From Martelella radicis (GTDB lineage: Bacteria > Pseudomonadota > Alphaproteobacteria > Rhizobiales > Rhizobiaceae): 64,000 bases of DNA. The notes under the pieces were generated by a model, which was given only the letters and a program-made list of their open reading frames with translations, did not search any database and was not told the DNA's origin. The translations under genes were made by a program, and so were the position numbers. Below, one piece after another: positions 17,574 through 25,875 of the stretch; the first letter of the stretch is position 1; every line of letters starts with the position of its first letter. Location: positions 186,001 to 250,000 of the forward strand of contig NZ_JACIDZ010000004.1 of assembly GCF_014196625.1 (NCBI RefSeq), given 5' to 3'.

Positions 17574-18245
17574 ATGATGAATTACGAAACGGCCCGTGAG
17601 AGAATGGTGGAATGTCAGATCCGCACCACCGATGTCACGGCACATCCGGTGATCTCTGCGTTCCTATCGGTCCCGCGCGAGGCGTTCCTGCCGGCCAAGC
17701 TCAAGCCGCTCGCCTATATCGACGAGGATATTCTGGTAAAACCCGCCACAGCGGAGAGCCCTGCGCGCTACATGATGGAGCCGTCGCCGCTTGCCAAGCT
17801 GATCCAGCTTGTCGAAGTGTCCAGGAAGGATGTCGTCCTTGTCGTCGGCGCGGGCGAGGGCTACGCTGCGGCCGTTCTCTCGCTTCTCGCGCAGTCCGTC
17901 GTGGGCATCGACAGCGACGAGGAACTGGTGCAGGCGGCAAGCGACAATTTTCTCGAGCTAGGCTACGACAATGCCGCGGTGGTCGTCGGCGAACTGACGG
18001 CCGGCTATCCCTCCGAGGCGCCCTATGACGTGATCTTCGTCAACGGCGCGGTCGAATATATCCCGGACGCTCTGCTCGAGCAGCTGCGTGACGGCGGACG
18101 GCTTGTCTGTGTCGAAGGCGCCGGCAATGCGGCGCGCGCCAAGATCTATCGTCGCGACGGCGACGTCTTCTCCGAATTCCTGTCCTTCAATGCTGCCGTG
18201 AAGCCTCTTCCGGGCTTCACCCGCGAAAAGGCCTTCGAATTCTAG
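17574..18245 (+). CDS. pcm: Protein-L-isoaspartate O-methyltransferase family protein
   Basis: The 223-residue SAM-dependent methyltransferase of the PIMT family repairs isoaspartyl residues. The N-terminal part MVECQIRTTDV and REAFLPAKLKPLAYIDEDI are characteristic of the alphaproteobacterial branch, and the SAM-binding loop VVLVVGAGEGYAAAVLS is clear. Start choice: TGAGG lies nine bases before ATG 17574; an ATG two codons earlier is too close to it. In many rhizobia this gene is followed by tolC and then popZ and valS; here popZ follows directly after 150 bp. A small CCCTGAAA/TTTCAGGG hairpin lies in that gap (18290-18314). Confidence 0.88.
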   Translation: MMNYETARERMVECQIRTTDVTAHPVISAFLSVPREAFLPAKLKPLAYIDEDILVKPATAESPARYMMEPSPLAKLIQLVEVSRKDVVLVVGAGEGYAAAVLSLLAQSVVGIDSDEELVQAASDNFLELGYDNAAVVVGELTAGYPSEAPYDVIFVNGAVEYIPDALLEQLRDGGRLVCVEGAGNAARAKIYRRDGDVFSEFLSFNAAVKPLPGFTREKAFEF

Positions 18246-18323
18246 GATGGTCGCCAAGGCAAGTCCTCTTTTCAAAAACCTGTGTACAGCCCTGAAAACA
18301 TGATGCTTTCAGGGTGAGGGGTG

Positions 18324-18351
18324 TTGGATATGGACTATCCTTGTCTATGAT
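18324..18351 (+). promoter_or_regulatory. Possible sigma-70 promoter for popZ
   Basis: TTGGAT and TATGAT are separated by 16 bases, 45 bp upstream of the popZ start. The -10 matches five of six consensus bases; the -35 matches only the TTG core. This is suggestive only. Confidence 0.35.
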
Positions 18352-18395
18352 TCGGATTGACGGGAAAATCGCATAAGCGCGCAGAAAGGTTTGTC

Positions 18396-19157
18396 ATGGC
18401 GCAGCCGAAGTTGCAGCAGGAACCGACAATGGAGGAAATTCTGGCCTCCATCCGGCGGATCATCGACAGCGGCGAGGATGCCGGGCGTTCGCCGGGCTAC
18501 CGTTCCTCGCAGCCGCGCGCGAGCGAACAGGTTCGCGATGACGATGCTCGCCAGCCGACCGGAGAGCGCGACGAGGACTGGTACCAGCGCGATGACGAAC
18601 GCTCGAGCGAGCCCGTGATCGTTTCGCGCCATCATTCGACTGAAGAGCCCGTGGCAGCTCCCCATCAGCCGGAGAGGGCCGAACCGGCGCGCCATGAGCA
18701 GCCGATGGTTGAACAGCCGATGGTCGAACAGCAGGTCTATCGCGGCGAACACGCCGAGCCTGCAGCCGAGCCGGAACTACCGCCCCACGGGGAAGAGCTC
18801 TCCCATGAGGAGGAGTCCGGCGACCGGCAGTCTTTTCAGGCCGTCTATCCGGGCACGATGGGCGAAGTCGCCCGCCAGGTGCGCGAGGCGACCGGCCAGT
18901 TTCATGCGCATGAAGATCAGGACGCCGTAACGCCCGAGGGCGACGATGCGTCGCTCCTTTCCGCGGAATCGGAAATGCGCATTTCCGAGGCGCTTCGGGA
19001 ACTTTCCTTCGCGCTCGAACGCGAGGGCGCGCGCAGCATCGAGGAGATCGTCGCCGAAGAGCTTCGGCCGCTCCTGAGCACCTGGCTTGAGACCCACATG
19101 CCCTCGATCGTCGAGAACGTGGTTGCGCGCGAACTCGAGCGCATGCGTCGGCGCTGA
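18396..19157 (+). CDS. popZ: PopZ-like polar organising protein (DUF2497)
   Basis: The 253-residue protein has the family's three-part build. A short N-terminal helix (EPTMEEILASIRRIID) serves for partner binding, a long acidic, Pro-rich disordered middle (about residues 30-180) includes a small VEQPMVEQ repeat, and a C-terminal helical oligomerisation domain ends in VENVVARELERMRR. PopZ forms polar condensates that tether the ParB-centromere complex and recruit cell-cycle regulators. The start ATG is preceded by AGAAAGG. The gene sits between pcm and valS, the usual rhizobial setting. The family call is strong; localisation in this species is by analogy. Confidence 0.88.
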   Translation: MAQPKLQQEPTMEEILASIRRIIDSGEDAGRSPGYRSSQPRASEQVRDDDARQPTGERDEDWYQRDDERSSEPVIVSRHHSTEEPVAAPHQPERAEPARHEQPMVEQPMVEQQVYRGEHAEPAAEPELPPHGEELSHEEESGDRQSFQAVYPGTMGEVARQVREATGQFHAHEDQDAVTPEGDDASLLSAESEMRISEALRELSFALEREGARSIEEIVAEELRPLLSTWLETHMPSIVENVVARELERMRRR

Positions 19158-19201
19158 TTGCGCGGAGCAGCGCGGCTGTTTTACCGACCTTTCGGTCCTT
19201 C

Positions 19202-19230
19202 AAGCCGTCCCTTTCGGGGCGGCTTTGTTG
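19202..19230 (+). terminator. Rho-independent terminator after popZ
   Basis: A ten-base stem (AAGCCGTCCC / GGGGCGGCTT, one G-T pair) with loop TTTC is followed by a short T/G-rich tail, TGTTG. It lies 44 bp past popZ. Confidence 0.75.
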
Positions 19231-19259
19231 TTGACAGGCTTCGCGCCAAACGCTTAACA
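19231..19259 (+). promoter_or_regulatory. Probable sigma-70 promoter for valS
   Basis: A consensus -35 box, TTGACA, at 19231-19236, a 17-base spacer and TTAACA at 19254-19259 begin immediately after the popZ terminator and about 115 bp before the valS start codon. Confidence 0.6.
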
Positions 19260-19373
19260 ACATCTGGCTCTCGACCGGCCCTTGAGCCGGTGAAACCGGG
19301 GGCGGTCAAAAACCGGAAATGACGGTCGGCCGCGCGCGCCGATCATCCTTTCAAACCAGGAATTGGCACGGAA

Positions 19374-22286
19374 ATGCTTGACAAGACCTATGACGCGAAC
19401 AGCGTCGAACCCAAGATCGCCGACCGCTGGCAGGAAGCCGATGCGTTCAAGGCAGGCGCCAATGCAAGGCCGGGTGCGGAGTCTTTCAGCATTGTGATAC
19501 CGCCGCCCAACGTGACCGGCTCTCTGCATATGGGCCATGCGCTCAACAACACGCTGCAGGATATTCTGGTGCGCTTCGAGCGCATGCGCGGCAAGGACAC
19601 GCTGTGGCAGCCGGGCATGGACCATGCCGGCATCGCCACGCAGATGGTTGTCGAGCGCCAGCTCATGGAAAAGCAGCTTCCCGGACGCCGCGAAATGGGG
19701 CGCGAGGCCTTCATCGACAAGGTCTGGGAATGGAAGGATGAATCCGGCGGCCAGATTCTTAACCAGCTGAAGCGCCTCGGCGCCTCCTGCGACTGGTCGC
19801 GCGAGCGCTTCACCATGGATGAGGGGCTTTCTGAAGCCGTTCTCGAAGTCTTCGTCACGCTCTACAAGCAAGGCCTGATCTATCGTGGCAAGCGCCTCGT
19901 CAACTGGGACCCGGAATTCGAGACCGCGATCTCGGACCTCGAGGTCGAGAACCGCGAGACCGACGGCCATATGTGGCATTTCAAATACCCGCTGGCCGGC
20001 GGCGAGACCTATACCTATGTGGAGAAAGACGAAGACGGCAACGTCATCCTCCAGGAGGAACGCGACTACATCTCGATTGCCACGACGCGCCCGGAAACCA
20101 TGCTGGGCGATGGCGCGGTTGCCGTTCATCCGTCCGACGAGCGCTATGCGCCAATCGTCGGAAAGTTCTGTGAAATCCCGGTCGGGCCGAAAGAACATCG
20201 TCGCCTCATCCCGATCATCACCGATGAATATCCGGATCCGGATTTCGGCTCCGGCGCGGTCAAGATCACCGGCGCGCATGACTTCAACGACTACCAGGTC
20301 GCCCGCCGCAACCACATTCCGCTCTACCGCCTGATGGACGAGAAGGCGGCGATGCGTGAGGACGGCGAGCCTTACGCGACCTGCGCCGGCCAGGCCATGC
20401 AGATCGCGAAATCCGGCGAACTGCCGAGCGAGGCCGATGTCGACGACATCAACCTCGTGCCCGACGAGTATCGCGGGCTCGACCGCTATGCGGCGCGCAA
20501 GCGTATCGTCGAGGCGATCAATGCCGAGGGCCTTGCCGTCACCGTCAAGGACGAGGAGGGCTATGACGTCCCCTTCGTCGAGCACAAGAAGATCATGCAG
20601 CCCTTCGGCGACCGCTCCGGCGTCGTCATCGAGCCGATGCTGACCGACCAGTGGTTCGCCGATGCCAAGACGCTGGCCGAGCCGGCGATCGCGTCCGTGC
20701 GCGAGGGCCGCACCAAATTCGTGCCGAAGAACTGGGAAAAGACCTATTTTGAGTGGATGGAAAACATCGAGCCGTGGTGCATTTCGCGCCAGCTCTGGTG
20801 GGGCCATCAGATCCCGGCATGGTACGGCCCGGATGGCTCGGTCTTCGTCGAAAAGACCGAGGAAGAGGCGCTCGAGGCCGCGATCCAGCACTACATCTCG
20901 CATGAAGGCCCGTGGAAGGCCTGGGTCGAGGAACAACTCGAGAACTACGAGCCCGGCAATATCCTGACCCGCGACGAGGACGTGCTCGACACCTGGTTCT
21001 CCTCCGGTCTCTGGCCATTCTCGACGCTCGGCTGGCCGGAACAGACGGATGCGTTGGCGCGCTACTATCCGACCAGCGTTCTCATCACCGGTTTCGACAT
21101 CATCTTCTTCTGGGTCGCGCGCATGATGATGGACGCGCTGCATTTCATGAAGGATGAGCACGGCAACCCGATCGAACCGTTCCACACCGTCTATGTCCAC
21201 GCCCTGGTGCGCGACAAGAACGGGCAGAAGATGTCGAAGTCGAAGGGCAACGTCATCAACCCGCTCGACCTGATCGACGAGTATGGCGCGGATGCGCTGC
21301 GCTTCACGCTGGCGATCATGGCGGCTCAGGGCCGCGACGTGAAGCTCGATACGAGCCGCATCGCAGGCTACCGCAATTTCGGCACAAAGCTGTGGAACGC
21401 CACGCGCTTCGCCGAGATGAACGGCATGAAGCTCGATGCCGCCTTCCGACCGGAAAAGGCGACGCAGACGATCAACCGCTGGATCCTGACCGAGCTTTCG
21501 AAGACGGCCGAGGAGGTCACGCGGGCAATCGAATCCTATCGCTTCAACGAGGCGGCGGGCGCGCTCTATCACTTCGTCTGGCACGAGCTCTGCGACTGGT
21601 ATCTGGAGCTGCTGAAGCCCGTCTTCATGGGCGAGGACGAGGCCGCCAAGGCCGAGGCGCAGGCCTGCGTCGCCTATGTTCTGGCCGAGACCTACAAGCT
21701 TCTGCATCCGTTCATGCCGTTCATGACCGAGGAGCTCTGGGCCCATATCGGCGGCGAGGGCCTGCTTTGCCACGCCGACTGGCATGTGCCGCTCCATCGC
21801 GATGACACGGCTGCCGACGAGATCAACTGGCTGGTCGATCTCGTTTCCGGGATCCGGTCCGCGCGGGCGGAAATGAACGTTCCGCCATCGGCCAAGGCGC
21901 CGCTGATCTTCGTCGGGGCCAACGCGACGACGCGCGAGCGCAGCGCCCGGCATTTCCCGGCAATCGAGCGTCTGGCGCGCGTCGATTCGCTCGACTTCGA
22001 AAAGACGACGCCGAAGGGCGCGGCCCAGGTGATCATCGGCGAGGCCACGGCCTGCATTCCGCTCGGCAGCCTGATCGATGTCGCCGCCGAAACCGCGCGT
22101 CTGGAAAAGGCAATCGGCAAGGTGGACAAGGATATCGAGCGTTCGGGCAAGAAACTCGACAACGAGAAGTTCGTCGCCAATGCCGATCCGGAAGTCGTCG
22201 AGACCGAACGCGAGCGCTTCGCCGAACTGAAGGCCCAGCGCGAACAGCTCGCCGTGGCACTGACGCGGGTAAGCGAAGCCGGGTGA
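19374..22286 (+). CDS. valS: Valyl-tRNA synthetase
   Basis: The 970-residue class I synthetase charges tRNA-Val in the cytoplasm. The HIGH-type motif appears as HMGH at residues 52-55 (PPPNVTGSLHMGHALNN). The editing domain carries ATTRPETMLGDGAVAVHP, the KMSKS loop is intact near residue 619 (KNGQKMSKSKGNVI), and the C-terminus ends in the Val-specific coiled-coil (TARLEKAIGKVDKDIERSGK). The length fits the bacterial family. A plausible promoter lies upstream, so it is probably transcribed separately from popZ. Nothing is missing. Confidence 0.98.
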   Translation: MLDKTYDANSVEPKIADRWQEADAFKAGANARPGAESFSIVIPPPNVTGSLHMGHALNNTLQDILVRFERMRGKDTLWQPGMDHAGIATQMVVERQLMEKQLPGRREMGREAFIDKVWEWKDESGGQILNQLKRLGASCDWSRERFTMDEGLSEAVLEVFVTLYKQGLIYRGKRLVNWDPEFETAISDLEVENRETDGHMWHFKYPLAGGETYTYVEKDEDGNVILQEERDYISIATTRPETMLGDGAVAVHPSDERYAPIVGKFCEIPVGPKEHRRLIPIITDEYPDPDFGSGAVKITGAHDFNDYQVARRNHIPLYRLMDEKAAMREDGEPYATCAGQAMQIAKSGELPSEADVDDINLVPDEYRGLDRYAARKRIVEAINAEGLAVTVKDEEGYDVPFVEHKKIMQPFGDRSGVVIEPMLTDQWFADAKTLAEPAIASVREGRTKFVPKNWEKTYFEWMENIEPWCISRQLWWGHQIPAWYGPDGSVFVEKTEEEALEAAIQHYISHEGPWKAWVEEQLENYEPGNILTRDEDVLDTWFSSGLWPFSTLGWPEQTDALARYYPTSVLITGFDIIFFWVARMMMDALHFMKDEHGNPIEPFHTVYVHALVRDKNGQKMSKSKGNVINPLDLIDEYGADALRFTLAIMAAQGRDVKLDTSRIAGYRNFGTKLWNATRFAEMNGMKLDAAFRPEKATQTINRWILTELSKTAEEVTRAIESYRFNEAAGALYHFVWHELCDWYLELLKPVFMGEDEAAKAEAQACVAYVLAETYKLLHPFMPFMTEELWAHIGGEGLLCHADWHVPLHRDDTAADEINWLVDLVSGIRSARAEMNVPPSAKAPLIFVGANATTRERSARHFPAIERLARVDSLDFEKTTPKGAAQVIIGEATACIPLGSLIDVAAETARLEKAIGKVDKDIERSGKKLDNEKFVANADPEVVETERERFAELKAQREQLAVALTRVSEAG

Positions 22287-22371
22287 TTGGCAGGCATCAG
22301 GTTTTCTGCTGACAGTTTCTGTCACTCGGTGCTGATATCCGCTTCGTGTGTTTCACAGGCGGAGGACAGAC

Positions 22372-23256
22372 ATGCATATCGTGCTCGGAGGAACAGGGCA
22401 GGTCGGCTCTGCGGTCGCCCGTACGCTCCTGCGGTGCGGCGAAGCCGTCACCGTGGTTGTCCGTGACGCGGTCAAGGCTGCGGAGTTGCGCCGCGCAGAC
22501 GCCGAGATCGCGGTCGTGGATATCGCCGACGCGGCTGGGCTGCACAGGGTGTTCCGGCGCGGGCGTCGTGCGTTCCTGCTGGTTCCGAACGGCGACCCGG
22601 CCGGCGATGCGGACGAGGAACAGCGGTTTCTCGCCAACGCGATCATTGAGGCGCTTGCCGGCTCGAGGCTTGAGAAGGTCGTCGCGGCATCGACCTATGG
22701 CGCCAGGCCGGGTGAGCGGTGCGGCGACCTCGCGGTCCTCTATGACTTCGAGGAGAAGCTGAGGGCCCTGCCGCTACCGGCCGCGATCAATCGCGCGGCC
22801 TACTACATGAGCAATTGGTGCGGCATGGCCGGCGCTGCTCTTGCAGACGGTATATTGCCGAGCTTTTTTCCGGAAGATTTCGCAATGCCCATGGTCGCGC
22901 CTGACGATGTCGGCGAAGCGGCCGCGCGCCGGCTCATGGGAGAGGTTGGCGATGCTGCCACGCGTTATGTCGAGGGACCCTGCGCCTATACGCCGAAAGA
23001 TGTTGCGGATGTCCTCGCCGACATTGCAGGAAAGCCGGTCGTTGTCGGTGTCATTCCGCGCGCAGCCTGGGAGGAGACCTTCGCCCGGTTCGGTTTCTCT
23101 CAAACGACTGCACGATCCTATGCCGGCATGACTTCCGCCGTTCTTGACGGATCGATGGAGGTGCCCGCCGCGCCGGAGCGCGGGAGAACGACCTTGCGCG
23201 ATTTCCTGCGCCGCGCCCTCGGGCAGCCCCGGGTCGGGGCCGGTGAAACGGCGTAA
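22372..23256 (+). CDS. NmrA/NAD(P)-dependent sugar-nucleotide-type oxidoreductase
   Basis: The 294-residue Rossmann-fold protein starts directly with the dinucleotide-binding motif (MHIVLGGTGQVGSAVARTL). The second strand places VVRD where NADP specificity is set, and the VAASTYGA region corresponds to the SDR active-site strand without a canonical YxxxK. This pattern fits the atypical SDR/NmrA group, which includes quinone reductases and redox-sensing regulators. The start ATG has GGAGGA seven bases upstream; a longer frame starts at 22348. It stands alone between valS and a GNAT gene. The substrate is unknown. Confidence 0.82.
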   Translation: MHIVLGGTGQVGSAVARTLLRCGEAVTVVVRDAVKAAELRRADAEIAVVDIADAAGLHRVFRRGRRAFLLVPNGDPAGDADEEQRFLANAIIEALAGSRLEKVVAASTYGARPGERCGDLAVLYDFEEKLRALPLPAAINRAAYYMSNWCGMAGAALADGILPSFFPEDFAMPMVAPDDVGEAAARRLMGEVGDAATRYVEGPCAYTPKDVADVLADIAGKPVVVGVIPRAAWEETFARFGFSQTTARSYAGMTSAVLDGSMEVPAAPERGRTTLRDFLRRALGQPRVGAGETA

Positions 23257-23383
23257 CCTGCAGGCACTGGCCCATTGTGGTCGCGCTCGGGCGCAGACCT
23301 GAGAGTTGGAACCCGGGCATGGCTTTTGCGGCGGCAGATCGCTCCGGGCATGGAGGAACTGCGTTTCAACTTCTGCCGTTGCC

Positions 23384-23965
23384 TCACCCCTCCCGCAGCA
23401 TCAGCACCCAGTTGTCGCCGTCGCCGGACCAGCTTTCCGTTCTGGCGCTCGGTCGCGCGGTTTTCGGCGTGAAGCCGTGGGCCTCGTAGAGCCGCATCGC
23501 ATTCTCGTTCGCATCCGAAACGATGAGGCTCATCCTGCGTCCCTTCGCCAGTTCCTTGGCTTTCTCCAGAAGCTCGGAGCCATAGCCGCGCTTGCGGTAG
23601 GCCTCCTCCGTTGCGAGCACGTTGACGTAGAGAGTACCGAGCGCTTCGTTCTCCAGTTCCTGAAGCGGAATGAAGACGGCCGGCATTTCGGCCGGGTCGA
23701 TGGGGTCGGGTTCATCGCCGATCGGATAGGTGATCAAAAGCGCGCGTGCGGCGCCGTCCGCCTCGATCACATGACCGTTTTTCCAGGAAAAGCCGCCGGT
23801 CTCGCGCCGGGCCCGTGCTTCGCCGATGGTGAAGGGGTCTTCGTTGTTTTCGGCAAGCGTGCTCCAGAACCATTCCGGCAGGCCTTCGCCGGCAATGTTG
23901 ATCAGAGCCGCCATGGCGGGCGCATCGTCAGGGGTCGCCGCGCGCAGCGTAATTTTCGGATTCAT
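23384..23965 (-). CDS. GNAT-family N-acetyltransferase
   Basis: The 193-residue protein has the acetyl-CoA binding motif A visible as LYVNVLATEEAYRKRGYGSE and the following helix (LLEKAKELAKGRRMSLIVSD). Motif B is NENAMRLYEAHGFTPKTAR. It acetylates an amine on an unknown substrate. I chose the ATG at 23965 (MNPKITLRAATPDDAP), where GNAT domains normally begin, with GGAAAAG upstream; the frame extends a further 33 codons upstream without family likeness. It is divergent from the TetR gene across 122 bp, so the regulator could control it. Confidence 0.87.
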   Translation of the reverse strand: MNPKITLRAATPDDAPAMAALINIAGEGLPEWFWSTLAENNEDPFTIGEARARRETGGFSWKNGHVIEADGAARALLITYPIGDEPDPIDPAEMPAVFIPLQELENEALGTLYVNVLATEEAYRKRGYGSELLEKAKELAKGRRMSLIVSDANENAMRLYEAHGFTPKTARPSARTESWSGDGDNWVLMLREG

Positions 23966-24087
23966 CGTCTTTTCCGTTCGAAAAATGGCAATCTCATCGG
24001 TTGAAGCGACCTTTTGACGCATTTGCCGGTTGCCTGGAAGTGGACTCGCGGTACAGTTGATCATTCACAAACACAAGGGAGGGCGGG

Positions 24088-24708
24088 GTGGCCAGGGCAC
24101 CGGACACGCGTCTGCGGCTGATGGACATTGCCGAGGCGGCAATTCTCGAAAAGGGCTTTGGCGCAACCTCGATCGACGAGGTGATCGCGGCGGCGGGCAT
24201 CACCAAGGGCGGGTTCTTCTATCATTTTCCGGACAAGAATGCGCTCGCCCGCGCACTGCTCCTGCGCTACATCGAGCGGGAAGAGACCCTGCTTGACGCG
24301 GTGTTCGGGCGCGCGCAGGCAGAGCACGAGGATCCGCTCGAGGCGTTCCTCGCGGGGCTGAAATCCCTGGCGGAGCTGATGGACGACCTGCCGAACGGTC
24401 ACCCCGGCTGCCTGATCGCCACCTATTGCTACAATGAACGGCTGTTCGATCAGGAGGTGAGGGCGCTCTACACGGAGGCGATGCTGTCGTGGCGGGTGCG
24501 GTTCCGCGCCCATCTCGACGCGATCGTCGCCCGCCATCCGCCGCGCGACGATATCGATCTCGATGCGCTGGCCGATATGGTGAACGCGATCATAGACGGC
24601 GGGATCGTGATGCAGCGGGCTCTGAACGACCCGACCATGCTCGGCAAGCAGATCATGCTGCTGAGGGGCTATATCCGGCTGCTCTTCGCGGAGCCGGCAG
24701 CGGCCTGA
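24088..24708 (+). CDS. TetR/AcrR-family transcriptional regulator
   Basis: The 206-residue protein has an N-terminal TetR helix-turn-helix (GFGATSIDEVIAAAGITKGG, then FFYHFPDKNALARALL) and an all-helical ligand domain. The FYHFPDKNAL signature is textbook. The start is GTG at 24088, preceded by GGGAGGGCGG. It is divergent from the GNAT gene and convergent with an aldo/keto reductase gene, and by position the GNAT promoter is the most likely target. I saw no unambiguous palindromic operator in the 122-bp gap. The ligand is unknown. Confidence 0.88.
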   Translation: MARAPDTRLRLMDIAEAAILEKGFGATSIDEVIAAAGITKGGFFYHFPDKNALARALLLRYIEREETLLDAVFGRAQAEHEDPLEAFLAGLKSLAELMDDLPNGHPGCLIATYCYNERLFDQEVRALYTEAMLSWRVRFRAHLDAIVARHPPRDDIDLDALADMVNAIIDGGIVMQRALNDPTMLGKQIMLLRGYIRLLFAEPAAA

Positions 24709-24712
24709 AGGC

Positions 24713-24740
24713 GGGCGGGACTGCTGACAGCCCCGCCCTT
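24713..24740. terminator. Possible bidirectional hairpin between tetR-type gene and reductase
   Basis: GGGCGGG at 24713-24719 pairs with CCCGCCC at 24732-24738 across a 12-base loop, followed by TT. It lies between two convergent genes. The tail is weak. Confidence 0.4.
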
Positions 24741-24747
24741 GTCGGTC

Positions 24748-25731
24748 TTACCAGCGCTGGTGGACGTGGGGAGCGATGCGGTTGCGGTAAATCTCCTCCA
24801 TCGCCGCCATCACATCGGCGCCGATTACCGGCAGGTCCGAGGCCCGTGCATTGCCCCTGGCCTGTTCGGCATTGCGCGCACCCGGAATGGCGACGGTGAC
24901 CGCCTCGTTCATCAGGATCCAGCGCAGCGCGAAGGCTGCCATGCTTTCCCCGCCCGGAACATGCTCGCGCACTTCCTCCACCGCATCGAGCGCGATGTCG
25001 AAGGGCACGCCGGCAAAGGTCTCGCCGACATCGAAGGCCTCGCCGGAACGGTTGAAGTTGCGGTGGTCCTCCTTGTCGAACTCAGTTTCGCGGGTGATCT
25101 TGCCCGAGAGAAGCCCGGAGGCGAGCGGCACGCGCACGATCACAGCGACATTTTTCCGTTTCGCCTCGGGCAGGAACAGCGAAGCCGGGCGCTGGCGGAA
25201 GATGTTGTAGATGATCTGCACGCTGGCAACGCCCGGATATTCGATCGCCTTCAGCGCTTCCTCGACCTTTTCCACGCTGACGCCGTAATTGGCGATCTTG
25301 CCCTTGGCCTTGATCGCGTCCAGCGCCTCGAACACCTCCGGGCGGTAGAAGGCCTCGGTCGGCGGGCAGTGAAGCTGAACCAGGTCGAGTTGTTCCAGCT
25401 TCAGGTTCTTCAGGCTGCGATCGATGAAGCCCTCGAGGTTTTCGCGGTTGTAGCCTTCCGCCGTATGCGGGTTGAGGCGCCGCCCGGCCTTGGTGGCGAC
25501 GAAGGGCTTTTCGCCGCGGCTTGCCAGAACGTCGGCGATGATCTTTTCCGAGCGGCCATCGCCATAGACATCGGCCGTATCGATGAAATTGATGCCGGCA
25601 TCGAGCGCCGCGTTCAGCGCCGCACGGCCGTCCTCCTCGCTGACGGAACCCCATGAGCCGCCGATCTGCCAGGCGCCGAAGCCGATATTGGAGACGGGGC
25701 GTCCGGTGCGTCCGAAATTGTGATAATGCAT
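24748..25731 (-). CDS. Aldo/keto reductase (AKR, YghZ/general stress protein 69-like)
   Basis: The 327-residue NADPH-dependent reductase has the tetrad residues Asp51 (INFIDTADVYG), Tyr56, Lys81 (FVATKAG) and His near 111 (LVQLHCPP). The N-terminus YHNFGRTGRPVSNIGFGAWQ and late motif LRWILMNEAVTVAIPGA place it in the group that reduces aldehydes such as methylglyoxal-type compounds, different from the AKR at 4.5 kb. The start ATG at 25731 is preceded by GGAGGA. It is transcribed away from the yhaO-like gene; the 144-bp gap contains a short palindromic GGCGCCGGTCCGGCGC segment. Confidence 0.9.
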   Translation of the reverse strand: MHYHNFGRTGRPVSNIGFGAWQIGGSWGSVSEEDGRAALNAALDAGINFIDTADVYGDGRSEKIIADVLASRGEKPFVATKAGRRLNPHTAEGYNRENLEGFIDRSLKNLKLEQLDLVQLHCPPTEAFYRPEVFEALDAIKAKGKIANYGVSVEKVEEALKAIEYPGVASVQIIYNIFRQRPASLFLPEAKRKNVAVIVRVPLASGLLSGKITRETEFDKEDHRNFNRSGEAFDVGETFAGVPFDIALDAVEEVREHVPGGESMAAFALRWILMNEAVTVAIPGARNAEQARGNARASDLPVIGADVMAAMEEIYRNRIAPHVHQRW

Positions 25732-25875
25732 GCGTTCCTCCGGTGAATGTCTGATTCCCGCCCTCAAAGAGGCGGACGGGACAAGGCGCCGGTCCGGCGC
25801 TTGTTTGGGCTTGCGGTGCGAACCTAAGGTCTTTTACGCCGCGAAGGCCGAATAAAAAACAGGGAAACGAAATTT

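Noticed and set aside
19254-22325. 1023-codon open frame antisense to valS
   Set aside because: It is a mirror of valS codon structure in a G+C-rich genome; no ribosome-binding site or family likeness, and valS is unambiguous.
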